From CAZYQW01 sp964649825 (GTDB lineage: Bacteria; Planctomycetota; B15-G4; JADJEK01): a stretch of DNA of 64,000 nt. Positions 45,964 to 53,467 of the stretch are shown here, piece after piece (the first letter of the stretch is position 1; the number at the start of each line of letters is the position of its first letter). Under the pieces are notes generated by a model. That model had not been told where the DNA came from and ran no database searches. It saw only the letters and a program-made list of their open reading frames with translations. The stretch spans positions 1 through 64,000 of the forward strand of contig CAZYQW010000077.1 of assembly GCA_964649825.1 (NCBI GenBank), given 5' to 3'. A program made the translations under genes and the position numbers.

Positions 45964-47544
45964 TCATTCCGCCTTCTTCCGCTCCCACATCCCCGCGTCG
46001 AGCAGGACGTCGCGATTCACCGCGCCGGTATACGGCCCGATGACGCGCTCGCGTTCGAGTCGATCGAGAAGCTTCGCCGCCTGGAAGTACCCGATCCCGA
46101 GCGAGCGCTGCAGGAACGAGATCGATGCGCGCTGCGCCGAGACGACGAGGTCCCCCGCCCGGTGGAAGAGGACGTCGTCCTCGGACCGGTCGCCGGACGG
46201 TGCGTGCTTCACCGGGACGGAGGCGGGCGGCGCGAGATCGTGGTCGAGATCGGACGACTCGACCACGCCGGCCACGGGCGCGCCCGGCGCTTCCTCCTCG
46301 TCCGGCTCGTCCGGCTCGTCCGGCTCGTCCGGCTCGTCCGGCTCGTCCGGCTCGTCGTGGCCGGAGACCGCGGCCGCATCTCCGTGACGGCCGGAGAGCG
46401 CGACGGCTTCTGGATCATCGTCGTCGTCGAGGTCGGCTTCCTCGTCGCCCTCGTCCTCGTCGCCCTCGTCGTCGAGATCCTCGTCTTCGAGATCCGTCTC
46501 GTCGCCCGCGTCCTCCTCCTCGGCATCGGTCTCCGCGCCCACGGACACCTTCTCGCTGGTCTCGGCGGTGAGCATCACCACGTCCACGGCGGAGACGTCA
46601 TCCTCATCGAGATCGTCCTCTTCGCCGCCCTCGGCGGTCTCGATCACGTCGTCATCGTCGAGGTCGTCGTCGCCGTCGTCCTCGGCTTCCTCGTCCTCGT
46701 ACGCGCGGGCGTCGGCCGACGCGACTCGGACGATCACCTCCTCGACATCGTCCTCTTCGTCCCGCTCCTCGTCGTCGAGCGAGGACGAGGTCCGAGCCTC
46801 GCCACGGGGGAGGAGCTCGTCTTCCTCGACCAACACGTAGCGGCGGCGGCGCGACCGCACGTACCAAGGAAGGTCGCCGTCGTCGAGTGCCGACGCCTCC
46901 TCCTGCGCCGCGGCGGCGAGGGCGCGAGATGCCACGGCGGTCGTGCCGACGGGCACGCTCTTGGCCGCCGGCGCCGCGACGACCTCGCGCGGGCGCGCCT
47001 CGGCGAGCTCGTCGGCGAGACCAACGTTCGCCACGGGTCTTGCCACTTCGGCGCGCGGGGCCGGTTGGATCGGCTCGTCGGGCGCGATCGGCGGGACCGC
47101 CTCCGTCGTGGGCACGATGTCGTCGTGGGAGAAACCTCCCCGCACCTCGTATCCGCCGACCTTGCTCCGGATCGGCTGCGAATGCAGCGCGCGTGACGCC
47201 TGATAGCGGCTGTAGAGCGGGACGAAGAACCAGTCGGTGGCGAGCGGCAGCGAGAGGAGCGTCGCGACGATCAGCAGCGCCGTCGCGAAGGCGGCCAACG
47301 GCGTGTGATTGACGTTGTCGCTGACCGCCGCCCCGAACGCTCCGCCCTCGCCGTGGAAGCCGAGCAGCATGGAGGTCACGAGGATCAACGCGACCGCGCT
47401 TCCGACGCGGTACGCGATGCGCTCGACCGGCAGCTTGAGATAGATCACCGCTCCCCAGAAGAGAAGAAGCAGCACCCCGATGATCGTGGGCGCCGGGCCG
47501 AACCACATCCCGTTGGCCGCGGATTGGCAGAGAGTGGGAGTCAC
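45964..47544 (-). CDS. Motor-less FtsK paralogue: membrane segment, long acidic linker and C-terminal FtsK gamma domain
   Basis: The 526-aa product starts at a GTG (47544) with a near-perfect AAGGAGGT ribosome site. Three membrane helices lie at about 18-38, 46-62 and 83-103. Residues 120-450 are low-complexity and strongly acidic, including a DEP repeat. The last 65 residues form a winged-helix FtsK gamma domain (VSAQRASISFLQRSLGIGYF, AAKLLDRLERERVIGP, RDVLLD), aligning with the gamma domain of the real FtsK encoded just upstream (RRGSASLLQRKFAIGYTRAS). There is no Walker A or B and no RecA fold. The recognition helix differs (YFQAAK versus YTRASR), so DNA specificity may have changed. It lies 34 bases after ftsK on the same strand. 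Confidence 0.85.
   Translation of the reverse strand: MTPTLCQSAANGMWFGPAPTIIGVLLLLFWGAVIYLKLPVERIAYRVGSAVALILVTSMLLGFHGEGGAFGAAVSDNVNHTPLAAFATALLIVATLLSLPLATDWFFVPLYSRYQASRALHSQPIRSKVGGYEVRGGFSHDDIVPTTEAVPPIAPDEPIQPAPRAEVARPVANVGLADELAEARPREVVAAPAAKSVPVGTTAVASRALAAAAQEEASALDDGDLPWYVRSRRRRYVLVEEDELLPRGEARTSSSLDDEERDEEDDVEEVIVRVASADARAYEDEEAEDDGDDDLDDDDVIETAEGGEEDDLDEDDVSAVDVVMLTAETSEKVSVGAETDAEEEDAGDETDLEDEDLDDEGDEDEGDEEADLDDDDDPEAVALSGRHGDAAAVSGHDEPDEPDEPDEPDEPDEPDEEEAPGAPVAGVVESSDLDHDLAPPASVPVKHAPSGDRSEDDVLFHRAGDLVVSAQRASISFLQRSLGIGYFQAAKLLDRLERERVIGPYTGAVNRDVLLDAGMWERKKAE
46297..46356. repeat. Tandem 9-bp repeat inside the acidic linker gene
   Basis: Six perfect copies of ctcgtccgg (46297-46350) followed by a partial copy. 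On the coding (minus) strand they give the DEP tripeptide repeat of the motor-less FtsK paralogue. The array is coding and in phase, so it can expand or contract without a frameshift. Confidence 0.9.
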
Positions 47545-47578
47545 GAAGCCACCTCCTTGAGAAACGCCGCCGAGCCGC

Positions 47579-50179
47579 TCATGACGAACTCGGGTCGGCC
47601 AAGAGACGTTGCTCGAATTCCTCGAGCGTGATCATCACCTCGCGAGCCTGCGCGTTGCGGAACTCACCGAGGATGCCGTCGTCGGCCATCAGATCGATGA
47701 GGCGCGACGCACGGGTGTACCCGATCGCGAACTTGCGCTGCAGCAACGACGCGGACCCCCGCCGTGTCTCGACGATGAAGCGCGCCGCCTCCTCGTACAG
47801 CGAGTCGGCCTCGCGCGGATCGACCGCCGACCGCTGGTTCTTCTGGATCAGCTCGCGGGCGAATTGCGGCTGATCGGTCTTCACCGCGTCGACGACCGCC
47901 TTGATCTCCTCGTCCGTGACGAAGCCGCCCTGCGCTCGCACGAGCGACGACGTCCGCGGCGGCATGTAGAGCATGTCGCCGAAGCCGAGCAGCTTCTCGG
48001 CGCCGTTGTGGTCGAGCACGACGCGCGAGTCGATCTTCGACGCCACCTGGAACGAGATCCGGGTCGGCATGTTCGCCTTGATCAAACCGGTGATGACGTT
48101 CGTCGACGGCCGCTGCGTGGCGAGGACGATGTGGATGCCGACCGCTCGCGACTTCTGCGCGAGACGCGTGATGTAGTTCTCGACCTCTTTGGCCGAGACC
48201 ATCATCAGATCGGCGAGCTCGTCGACGACGAGCACGATGAACGGCATCCGGTCCTCGAACTCGTCGTCGTCCTCCGGGACGTTCAATTTGGCGCGCTTCT
48301 CCTCGGCGGACATCTTGTTGTACGAGAAGATGTTTCGCGCCCCGACCTCGGCCAGCATGCTGTAGCGCTCGTCCATCTTGGCGACCGCCCATTCGAGGAT
48401 CTGGGCCGCGCGGTTCATGTCGCGGACGACCGGACACATCAGGTGCGGGATCGACTCGAACGACGAGAGCTCGACCATCTTCGGGTCGATCATGATCATC
48501 TTCACCTGGTCCGGCGTCCGGGTGAAGATGATCGACATGATGAGCGTGTTCAGACAGACCGACTTCCCGGCGCCGGTCGCGCCGGCGATCAGGACGTGCG
48601 GCATCTTCGCCAGGTCCTCGATGAGCGGCCGCCCGGACGCGTCCTTTCCGATGAAGACGGGGATCGCGAAGTTCGACGACTGGTACTCGGGCGCGGTGAC
48701 GAGCTCGCGCAGACAGACGGTCTCACGGATGCTGTTGGGCACCTCGATTCCGATCGTCGACTTGCCCGGAATCGGTGCGACGATGCGGACCGATCGCGCC
48801 TTCAGGCGGATCGCGAGGTCGTCCTCGAGGGCACGAATCCGGCCGAGCCGCGTGCCGGGGGCGACGTTCAGCTCGAACATCGTGATGACCGGCCCCTTCT
48901 GGATCTCGACGACCTCGGCCTCGACCTTGTACGACGCGAGCGCCGACTCCAGCACCTCGATGTTCTGCTCGACCATCTTCTGGAACTCGCGCGGCTCGAC
49001 GCGTTTGGCTTCCTCGAGGAGATGGATCGACGGGAACCGGTACTCTCGCACCTCCGGCGGAGCCTCGTAGACGGTGCTCTCGCGATCGAACGCCGCGGCC
49101 CGCACCGGCGCCGTCTTCGGCGGATCGAAGTGAATCGTCGCCTGCGCGCGTTTGGCCGCCGCCTCGGGCTCGGGCACGACCTCGGAATCGGGATCGTGAT
49201 CGAGCATCGCCGGCTCGTCGTCGTCCGGCGAGTCGACGCCGGCCGCCCCCCCGATGCCCTCCATGCCCTCGACGTGCGCCGCGCCTTCGTCTTCCTCGCC
49301 GACGTCGACGACGGCGGGTATCGGGAAGTCGTCGTCATCCTCGTCGTCGACATCGTCGTCGACCGGGATCGGACCGTGCTTGTCGAGGCGCGACCGGTGC
49401 CGCGGGGGCAGCGCGGTTCCTCCCGCGTCCTCGGCGCCGAAGCCCTCGACCTCTTCGTCGGTGACCGCGATCTCGACGGGAGCCGCGATCGTCGCGACCT
49501 GCTTCGGCTTCGCCCGCGTCGGGGCGCGCGAGGCCTGGGACCGCGTCGCTTCACGCGCCTTGAGCAGCGAATGGAACAGCGGCCCCGCCGTTCGCACGGC
49601 CTTCGCCGCATCTTCACGACGGCGACCGATGAACTCGTACAGCGCCACGATCGCGTTGTAGATCGCGAAGTCCGACGCGAGCTGGAACGTGACGAGGACG
49701 AGCATCAGCAGGACGAGCTTCGTTCCCCACACGCCGAGCCCGACGCTCGCGTCCAGGAACGCGGCGATCTGGTACCCGACGAGGCCGCCGGGGTCGGGGA
49801 TGCGCATGGAGTCCGGCACCCCGAAGTGCGACAAGAGCGCCGCCGAGCAGAACAGGAACATGCCGAACCAGAGGAGTCGAAACGGCGAGAGCAGGAGGGG
49901 CCGGCGCGCGATCAGGGCGAGCGACCAGGTGAACACGATCACGACGCCGAGGTACGCGGCGTAACCGAACCAGAAGAGGCCGATCCGCGCGGCCGCGTAG
50001 CCCGCGGAGCCGCAGAGGTTCGAGGTCGAGGCTGTCGAGCCACCGGTTCCGCGCTCGGCGTAGGAAGCGAACGAGACCAGCAGGAAGGCCGCGAGGATGA
50101 ACAGCACGACCCCGACGATCTCGCGCGGGATCGATCCGAGCGTGACTCTCTCGTTCTTCCTGGTTGCCGCGTGAGTCAT
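47579..50179 (-). CDS. ftsK: DNA translocase FtsK/SpoIIIE
   Basis: The product is 866 aa from the ATG at 50179 (a TTG at 50182 is also in frame). Four membrane helices fill about residues 20-170, then an acidic linker (about 240-340, DDDVDDEDDDDFPIP). The alpha and beta motor domains follow, with Walker A GATGAGKS at about 533-540 and Walker B FIVLVVDELADL at about 647-658. A gamma winged helix ends the protein (RRGSASLLQRKFAIGYTRAS, about 807-852). It pumps chromosomal DNA at the division septum and is guided by polar sequences read by gamma. Planctomycetota generally divide without FtsZ, so its division partners are of interest. It sits directly upstream of the motor-less paralogue. Confidence 0.96.
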   Translation of the reverse strand: MTHAATRKNERVTLGSIPREIVGVVLFILAAFLLVSFASYAERGTGGSTASTSNLCGSAGYAAARIGLFWFGYAAYLGVVIVFTWSLALIARRPLLLSPFRLLWFGMFLFCSAALLSHFGVPDSMRIPDPGGLVGYQIAAFLDASVGLGVWGTKLVLLMLVLVTFQLASDFAIYNAIVALYEFIGRRREDAAKAVRTAGPLFHSLLKAREATRSQASRAPTRAKPKQVATIAAPVEIAVTDEEVEGFGAEDAGGTALPPRHRSRLDKHGPIPVDDDVDDEDDDDFPIPAVVDVGEEDEGAAHVEGMEGIGGAAGVDSPDDDEPAMLDHDPDSEVVPEPEAAAKRAQATIHFDPPKTAPVRAAAFDRESTVYEAPPEVREYRFPSIHLLEEAKRVEPREFQKMVEQNIEVLESALASYKVEAEVVEIQKGPVITMFELNVAPGTRLGRIRALEDDLAIRLKARSVRIVAPIPGKSTIGIEVPNSIRETVCLRELVTAPEYQSSNFAIPVFIGKDASGRPLIEDLAKMPHVLIAGATGAGKSVCLNTLIMSIIFTRTPDQVKMIMIDPKMVELSSFESIPHLMCPVVRDMNRAAQILEWAVAKMDERYSMLAEVGARNIFSYNKMSAEEKRAKLNVPEDDDEFEDRMPFIVLVVDELADLMMVSAKEVENYITRLAQKSRAVGIHIVLATQRPSTNVITGLIKANMPTRISFQVASKIDSRVVLDHNGAEKLLGFGDMLYMPPRTSSLVRAQGGFVTDEEIKAVVDAVKTDQPQFARELIQKNQRSAVDPREADSLYEEAARFIVETRRGSASLLQRKFAIGYTRASRLIDLMADDGILGEFRNAQAREVMITLEEFEQRLLADPSSS

Positions 50180-50182
50180 CAA

Positions 50183-50489
50183 TCTCCGGTGGATCCTCCG
50201 GTGGATCGGCGCCCGACCTCGACCATCGGACGGGCTCGAACTCCCGCCCGGAAGAGCCGGATCCTAACCCGGCTCGCCCGCGGGTGCACCCTAGATGTTG
50301 TGGTTGGTCTTGGAGAACAGCAACAGCCGTGGTGGAGAGTCCGATTCCTGGACCCACCACTCGAGATCGCCTCGGACGGCGGTCCCCACGGTGGTCGGTC
50401 TCGAACCCCTCGCGGAGGATCCAGTTACCGTCCTTGCTCCTGATCGCAAGCCGGTGCTTCGAGGTCGCGCGTGAGATCCAGGCTGACGT
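50183..50489. other. Intergenic region upstream of ftsK
   Basis: These 307 bases hold no convincing gene. A direct repeat tccggtggatc occurs at 50185-50195 and 50197-50207, next to the ftsK start. The stretch should hold the ftsK promoter (minus strand) and the 3' end of the dioxygenase-rhodanese transcript. No clear terminator hairpin is seen. Confidence 0.45.
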
Positions 50490-51584
50490 TCATTCCTCAC
50501 CGGACTCGACCGGCAGGTCCGCCTCGCGCCATTCCCGGAAGCCGCCGGACATGCTGATCGGGTCACGGACCACGTCGAGATAGCGGAGGGTGCGGGCCGC
50601 CGTCATCGATCGAACGCCGCCGAGGCAGGAGAAGACGATCGGGCCTTCGGTGCGACGCAGCTCGTCGAGGTGGAAGCCGAGCTCGCCGAGCGGGACGTTC
50701 TCCGTCCCCGGGATGTGCGCCGCGTCGAACTCCCAAGCGTCGCGGACGTCGATCCAGGCGTGACGCTCCGTGAACGACGTGCGGCGCGGCGCGAGCGCGG
50801 CCGGCGTCTCCTCGCGCTCGCGCGGCATCGCCGGCCCGCCGTCCGCCGCGCAGCACGCGGCGACGGTGCGAGGATCGTCGGGCAGCCTCGGGTCCGCCTC
50901 CTGGTTCAGCGCGAGCATGACGTCGACGTCCGGCGTGTTTCCCGCTCCTTCGATCGCGGCGACGTCGGCCGCGTACGCGGCGCCGCTCGCGAGACGAAGC
51001 GCGGGGTTCCGCGCACGTTCCACGCCGACCGTCGTGAAGAGGACGTCGCGGTAGCCGTGCCCCGGGAACACCACGGTGCCGCCGGGGAGCGTGAGGATGC
51101 GGTCGCGGACCGACTCGAACAGGCGAGCGGGGTTCGACCCGCGGAAGTCCGCGCGCGCGAGGCCGCCCGCGAACAGCGTGTCTCCGACGAACGCCAGCCC
51201 GTGACCGTGCAGTGTGACCGAGTCGTCGGTGTGCCCGGGCGTCTCGATCACGGTGAAACGCAGGCGGCCGATCGCGATCTCGTCGCCGGGCCCGACGCGC
51301 TCGATCGGACGCCGGCACTGCGTGTGGCGCGACATGTAGAGCGTCAGACCCTCGCGCACGTAGCCGACCGAGTCGGACAGGTGGTCGGCGTGCGTGTGCG
51401 TGTCGACCAGCGCGACCGCCTCGAGCTCGAAGCGTTGGAGCAGGTCGTGGATGACGTCGCGGCGCCCCACTTTCGGATCGACGAGCAGCGCCTTCCCGGT
51501 GTCGCGGCAGCCGATCAGGTACGACTGACAACCCGAGTCGCTCACCACCTTCACGATCGGATGGACGATCGGATGCGCCGCCAT
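50490..51584 (-). CDS. Persulfide dioxygenase-like metallo-beta-lactamase fold fused to rhodanese
   Basis: The product is 364 aa from the ATG at 51584, which shares one base with the yceH stop (TGATG). Residues 1-235 are an ETHE1-like MBL domain with the metal motif THTHADH (in LVDTHTHADHLSDS), IETPGHTDDS, LAFVGDTLFAGGLARADF and VFPGHGY. Residues 265-364 are a rhodanese domain with the catalytic loop SCLGGVRS (Cys and Arg present) and WIDVRDAWEFDAAHIPGTEN. Such fusions oxidise glutathione persulfide to sulfite and move sulfane sulfur to an acceptor. It probably detoxifies sulfide or persulfides. No sulfide:quinone reductase gene is in the window. Confidence 0.92.
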   Translation of the reverse strand: MAAHPIVHPIVKVVSDSGCQSYLIGCRDTGKALLVDPKVGRRDVIHDLLQRFELEAVALVDTHTHADHLSDSVGYVREGLTLYMSRHTQCRRPIERVGPGDEIAIGRLRFTVIETPGHTDDSVTLHGHGLAFVGDTLFAGGLARADFRGSNPARLFESVRDRILTLPGGTVVFPGHGYRDVLFTTVGVERARNPALRLASGAAYAADVAAIEGAGNTPDVDVMLALNQEADPRLPDDPRTVAACCAADGGPAMPREREETPAALAPRRTSFTERHAWIDVRDAWEFDAAHIPGTENVPLGELGFHLDELRRTEGPIVFSCLGGVRSMTAARTLRYLDVVRDPISMSGGFREWREADLPVESGEE

Positions 51585-52306
51585 CAATCCGCTCCGCGTT
51601 CGGCGCCGCCGAGCGCGGTCTCGATCCGGGCGAGGCGCTTCTCCAGGTCGTCGACGCGCTGCTTCAGCTCCTCGATCTCGCTCGACCGCGGGGCGACGGC
51701 GCGCGGCGACGGCGACGGCGACGCGTGCCCTCCGGACGCCTCGTCCGAGAGGACCTGGGTCATCTCGCCTTCCTCGTAGCACGCGTGCGTATAACGGACG
51801 CCGCGCCGCACGCCGGGCGGCGTCAGGCGGATCACGAACGGCGGCCGGTGCTCGATCAGTTTCGTGACGATCTCCTCGAGCGCCTCGAGCGAGTCGATCG
51901 GCCGCATGCGGCTCGCACGCTGGCGGAGCTCGCCCTCGCTCTGCGCGCCGCGGAGGAGGAGCTCGCCGATGACCGCGAGCTCGATGCCGCGGAACTCGTA
52001 CGTCTTGCCCAGGTCCTGGCGCCAGCGGTGCACGCGGCCGCCTTCGCCGGGGTAGAAGTGTCCCACCAGCTCGCGCTTCTGCAGCCGCTCGAGGATCTCC
52101 TCGACGTCGGCGTCGTTGTAGTTGGCGATCGGGTCGCGGTTGCTCTTCTGGTTGCAGCCCGTGACGATCCCGTTCAGGCTCATCGGATACGACTGGGGCT
52201 GCGTGAGCCCCTTCTCGATCAGGACCCCGAGTACGCGGCGCTCCTCGGGATCGAGGATCAGTCTTGCGTCCGACGTCGGTTCGGGGGCGGCGTCGACATC
52301 GCTCAT
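51584..52306 (-). CDS. yceH: YceH family (DUF480) protein
   Basis: The product is 240 aa when started at the ATG at 52306. An ATG at 52321 is also in frame. The family is conserved and has two winged-helix-like halves: LDPEERRVLGVLIEKGLTQP followed by YPMSLNGIVTGCNQKSNRDP, and later EFRGIELAVIGELLLRGAQS with TPGELR-like EGELRQRASRM. The C-terminus adds a coiled coil (SSEIEELKQRVDDLEKRLAR). Its function is not established. It overlaps the dioxygenase-rhodanese gene by one base, so both are probably on one transcript. Confidence 0.92.
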   Translation of the reverse strand: MSDVDAAPEPTSDARLILDPEERRVLGVLIEKGLTQPQSYPMSLNGIVTGCNQKSNRDPIANYNDADVEEILERLQKRELVGHFYPGEGGRVHRWRQDLGKTYEFRGIELAVIGELLLRGAQSEGELRQRASRMRPIDSLEALEEIVTKLIEHRPPFVIRLTPPGVRRGVRYTHACYEEGEMTQVLSDEASGGHASPSPSPRAVAPRSSEIEELKQRVDDLEKRLARIETALGGAERGAD

Positions 52307-52423
52307 GGTGCGTGTCCACATCAGGGTTCGGTCTTCGCCTCGAATGTAGTCGCCGGGGTGGGAATCCGCCATCCCGCAGTTCCGCGCGCAGGCGGCTGCG
52401 GCGCGATCGCTATCCTGCGTGCC

Positions 52424-52990
52424 ATGATCCAGCCGACCGCAACCGATGAGGGGCCTCAGATCGCCGTCGCGCCGGTCGGGCCGCGGCTCCTCGCCTACCT
52501 CGTGGACGTCGCGCTGCTCGCGGTCGTGATCCAGGCCGTCCACTTCGGCGTCATGCGGCTCGCCTTCGGCGGCGAGCGTCCGACGTGGGCCGACCGCGGC
52601 CTCGTCGTCTGGCTGGTCGTCCTCGGAACGGTCTCGCTGCCGGTCTACCTCTACTTCGCGATCCTCGAGTCGGGCCCTCGGCGCGCGACGCTCGGCAAGC
52701 GGCTCGCGAAGATCGAGGTCGCCGGCGAGGACGGCGCGCCGATTCGCTTCGGGCGTGCGTTCTTGCGCACGGTCATCAAACTCGTGCCGTGGGAGGTCGC
52801 CCACGCAACGATGCTCCTGCCGACTCCGCTCTGGAGCGCGAACGCGGAGGCGGTGGCGCGGCCGGGGTTCATGTTCAGCACGTTGCTGGTCGGCGCGTGG
52901 CTGGCGACCTTGATGCTCACGCCCCGGGCGCAGAGCGTTCATGATCTCGTCGTGCGCACGTTGGTCGTTCCGGCGCCACGGAGAGAGTAG
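52424..52990 (+). CDS. RDD family membrane protein
   Basis: The product is 188 aa when started at the ATG at 52424. The frame is open upstream, but that part runs through yceH. RDD features are visible: PVGPRLLAYLVDVALLAVVI for the Arg and Asp of the first helix (R and D present), GPRRATLGKRLAKIEVAGED after the second helix, FGRAFLRTVIKLVPWEVAHA, and AQSVHDLVVRTLVV at the end. It has three to four membrane helices. Proteins of this family may transport small molecules or ions, but the role here is unknown. It is divergent from yceH, with 117 bases between starts. Confidence 0.88.
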   Translation: MIQPTATDEGPQIAVAPVGPRLLAYLVDVALLAVVIQAVHFGVMRLAFGGERPTWADRGLVVWLVVLGTVSLPVYLYFAILESGPRRATLGKRLAKIEVAGEDGAPIRFGRAFLRTVIKLVPWEVAHATMLLPTPLWSANAEAVARPGFMFSTLLVGAWLATLMLTPRAQSVHDLVVRTLVVPAPRRE

Positions 52991-53152
52991 GCGCGTCGCT
53001 CCGGCCGCGTCCCAGGCACCGGAGGACGCGAAGGCATCGGGCCCGGCAGGGAGGTGGCCCGTTCGATCGAGTCGATGTACACGGATTGCCCAGGGAGGAT
53101 CGCCGGGTGACGTCGACGGGATCGACATCGGTGACGCACCGGTTCACCTAAA

Positions 53153-53168
53153 CGGGTTCGAGAACCCG
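53153..53168. promoter_or_regulatory. Short perfect palindrome upstream of a gene remnant
   Basis: CGGGTTCGAGAACCCG is a 16-base palindrome with arms CGGGTTC/GAACCCG. It lies 163 bases after the RDD gene stop and 70 bases before the start of the FAD-oxidase remnant, so it could be a terminator stem of the former or an operator for the latter. No T-run follows. Confidence 0.35.
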
Positions 53169-53237
53169 ATCTACCGACCGAAGGAGCGCGGACCGCGGCT
53201 TGCGGACCGCCGGGCCGTCCCGTTCCGGAGGCCCCTC

Positions 53238-53467
53238 ATGCGTTCGAACATCCTGATCCCCGGATCCGCTCTCCTCGAGTCGTCGCGCGGCAAGTGGGTC
53301 ACCGACGTCCACTGCGGCATCCACGGGGCGCTGGTCGACCGCATCGCGCGGCCCGCGACGATCGCGGAGCTGCAGCGGGAAGTGCGGCAAGCGGCGGCGG
53401 CGCGGCGGCCGCCGACCCGGACGAACGGTTCCAGAGCGACTGGTACCGGACCTACCGCGACGCGTGA
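53238..53467 (+). pseudogene. Remnant of a FAD-linked oxidase, both ends kept and the middle deleted
   Basis: An ATG at 53238 with a perfect GGAGG ribosome site seven bases upstream begins a frame (MRSNILIPGSALLESSRGKW, then VTDVHCGIHGALVDRIARPA, TIAELQREVRQAAAARRP). It matches the N-terminus of FAD-binding PCMH-type oxidases, just before the FAD-binding core. The frame then enters a GC-only stretch (about 53390-53412). In another frame (+2) follows what looks like a true C-terminus, DPDERFQSDWYRTYRDA, with a stop at 53467, of the DPDGRFLNDW type typical of these oxidases. About 400 residues between are missing. It overlaps the 3' end of the convergent clan CD-like gene by 16 bases. A sequencing or assembly deletion is an alternative. 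Confidence 0.65.

Noticed and set aside
46297..46356. CRISPR-like short repeats
   Set aside because: Units are nine bases without spacers and encode an in-frame DEP repeat in a protein, so this is coding low complexity.
53153..53168. Possible tRNA T-arm (GGGTTCGAGAACCC)
   Set aside because: There is no acceptor stem, D-arm or anticodon arm at the right distances. It is only a short palindrome.
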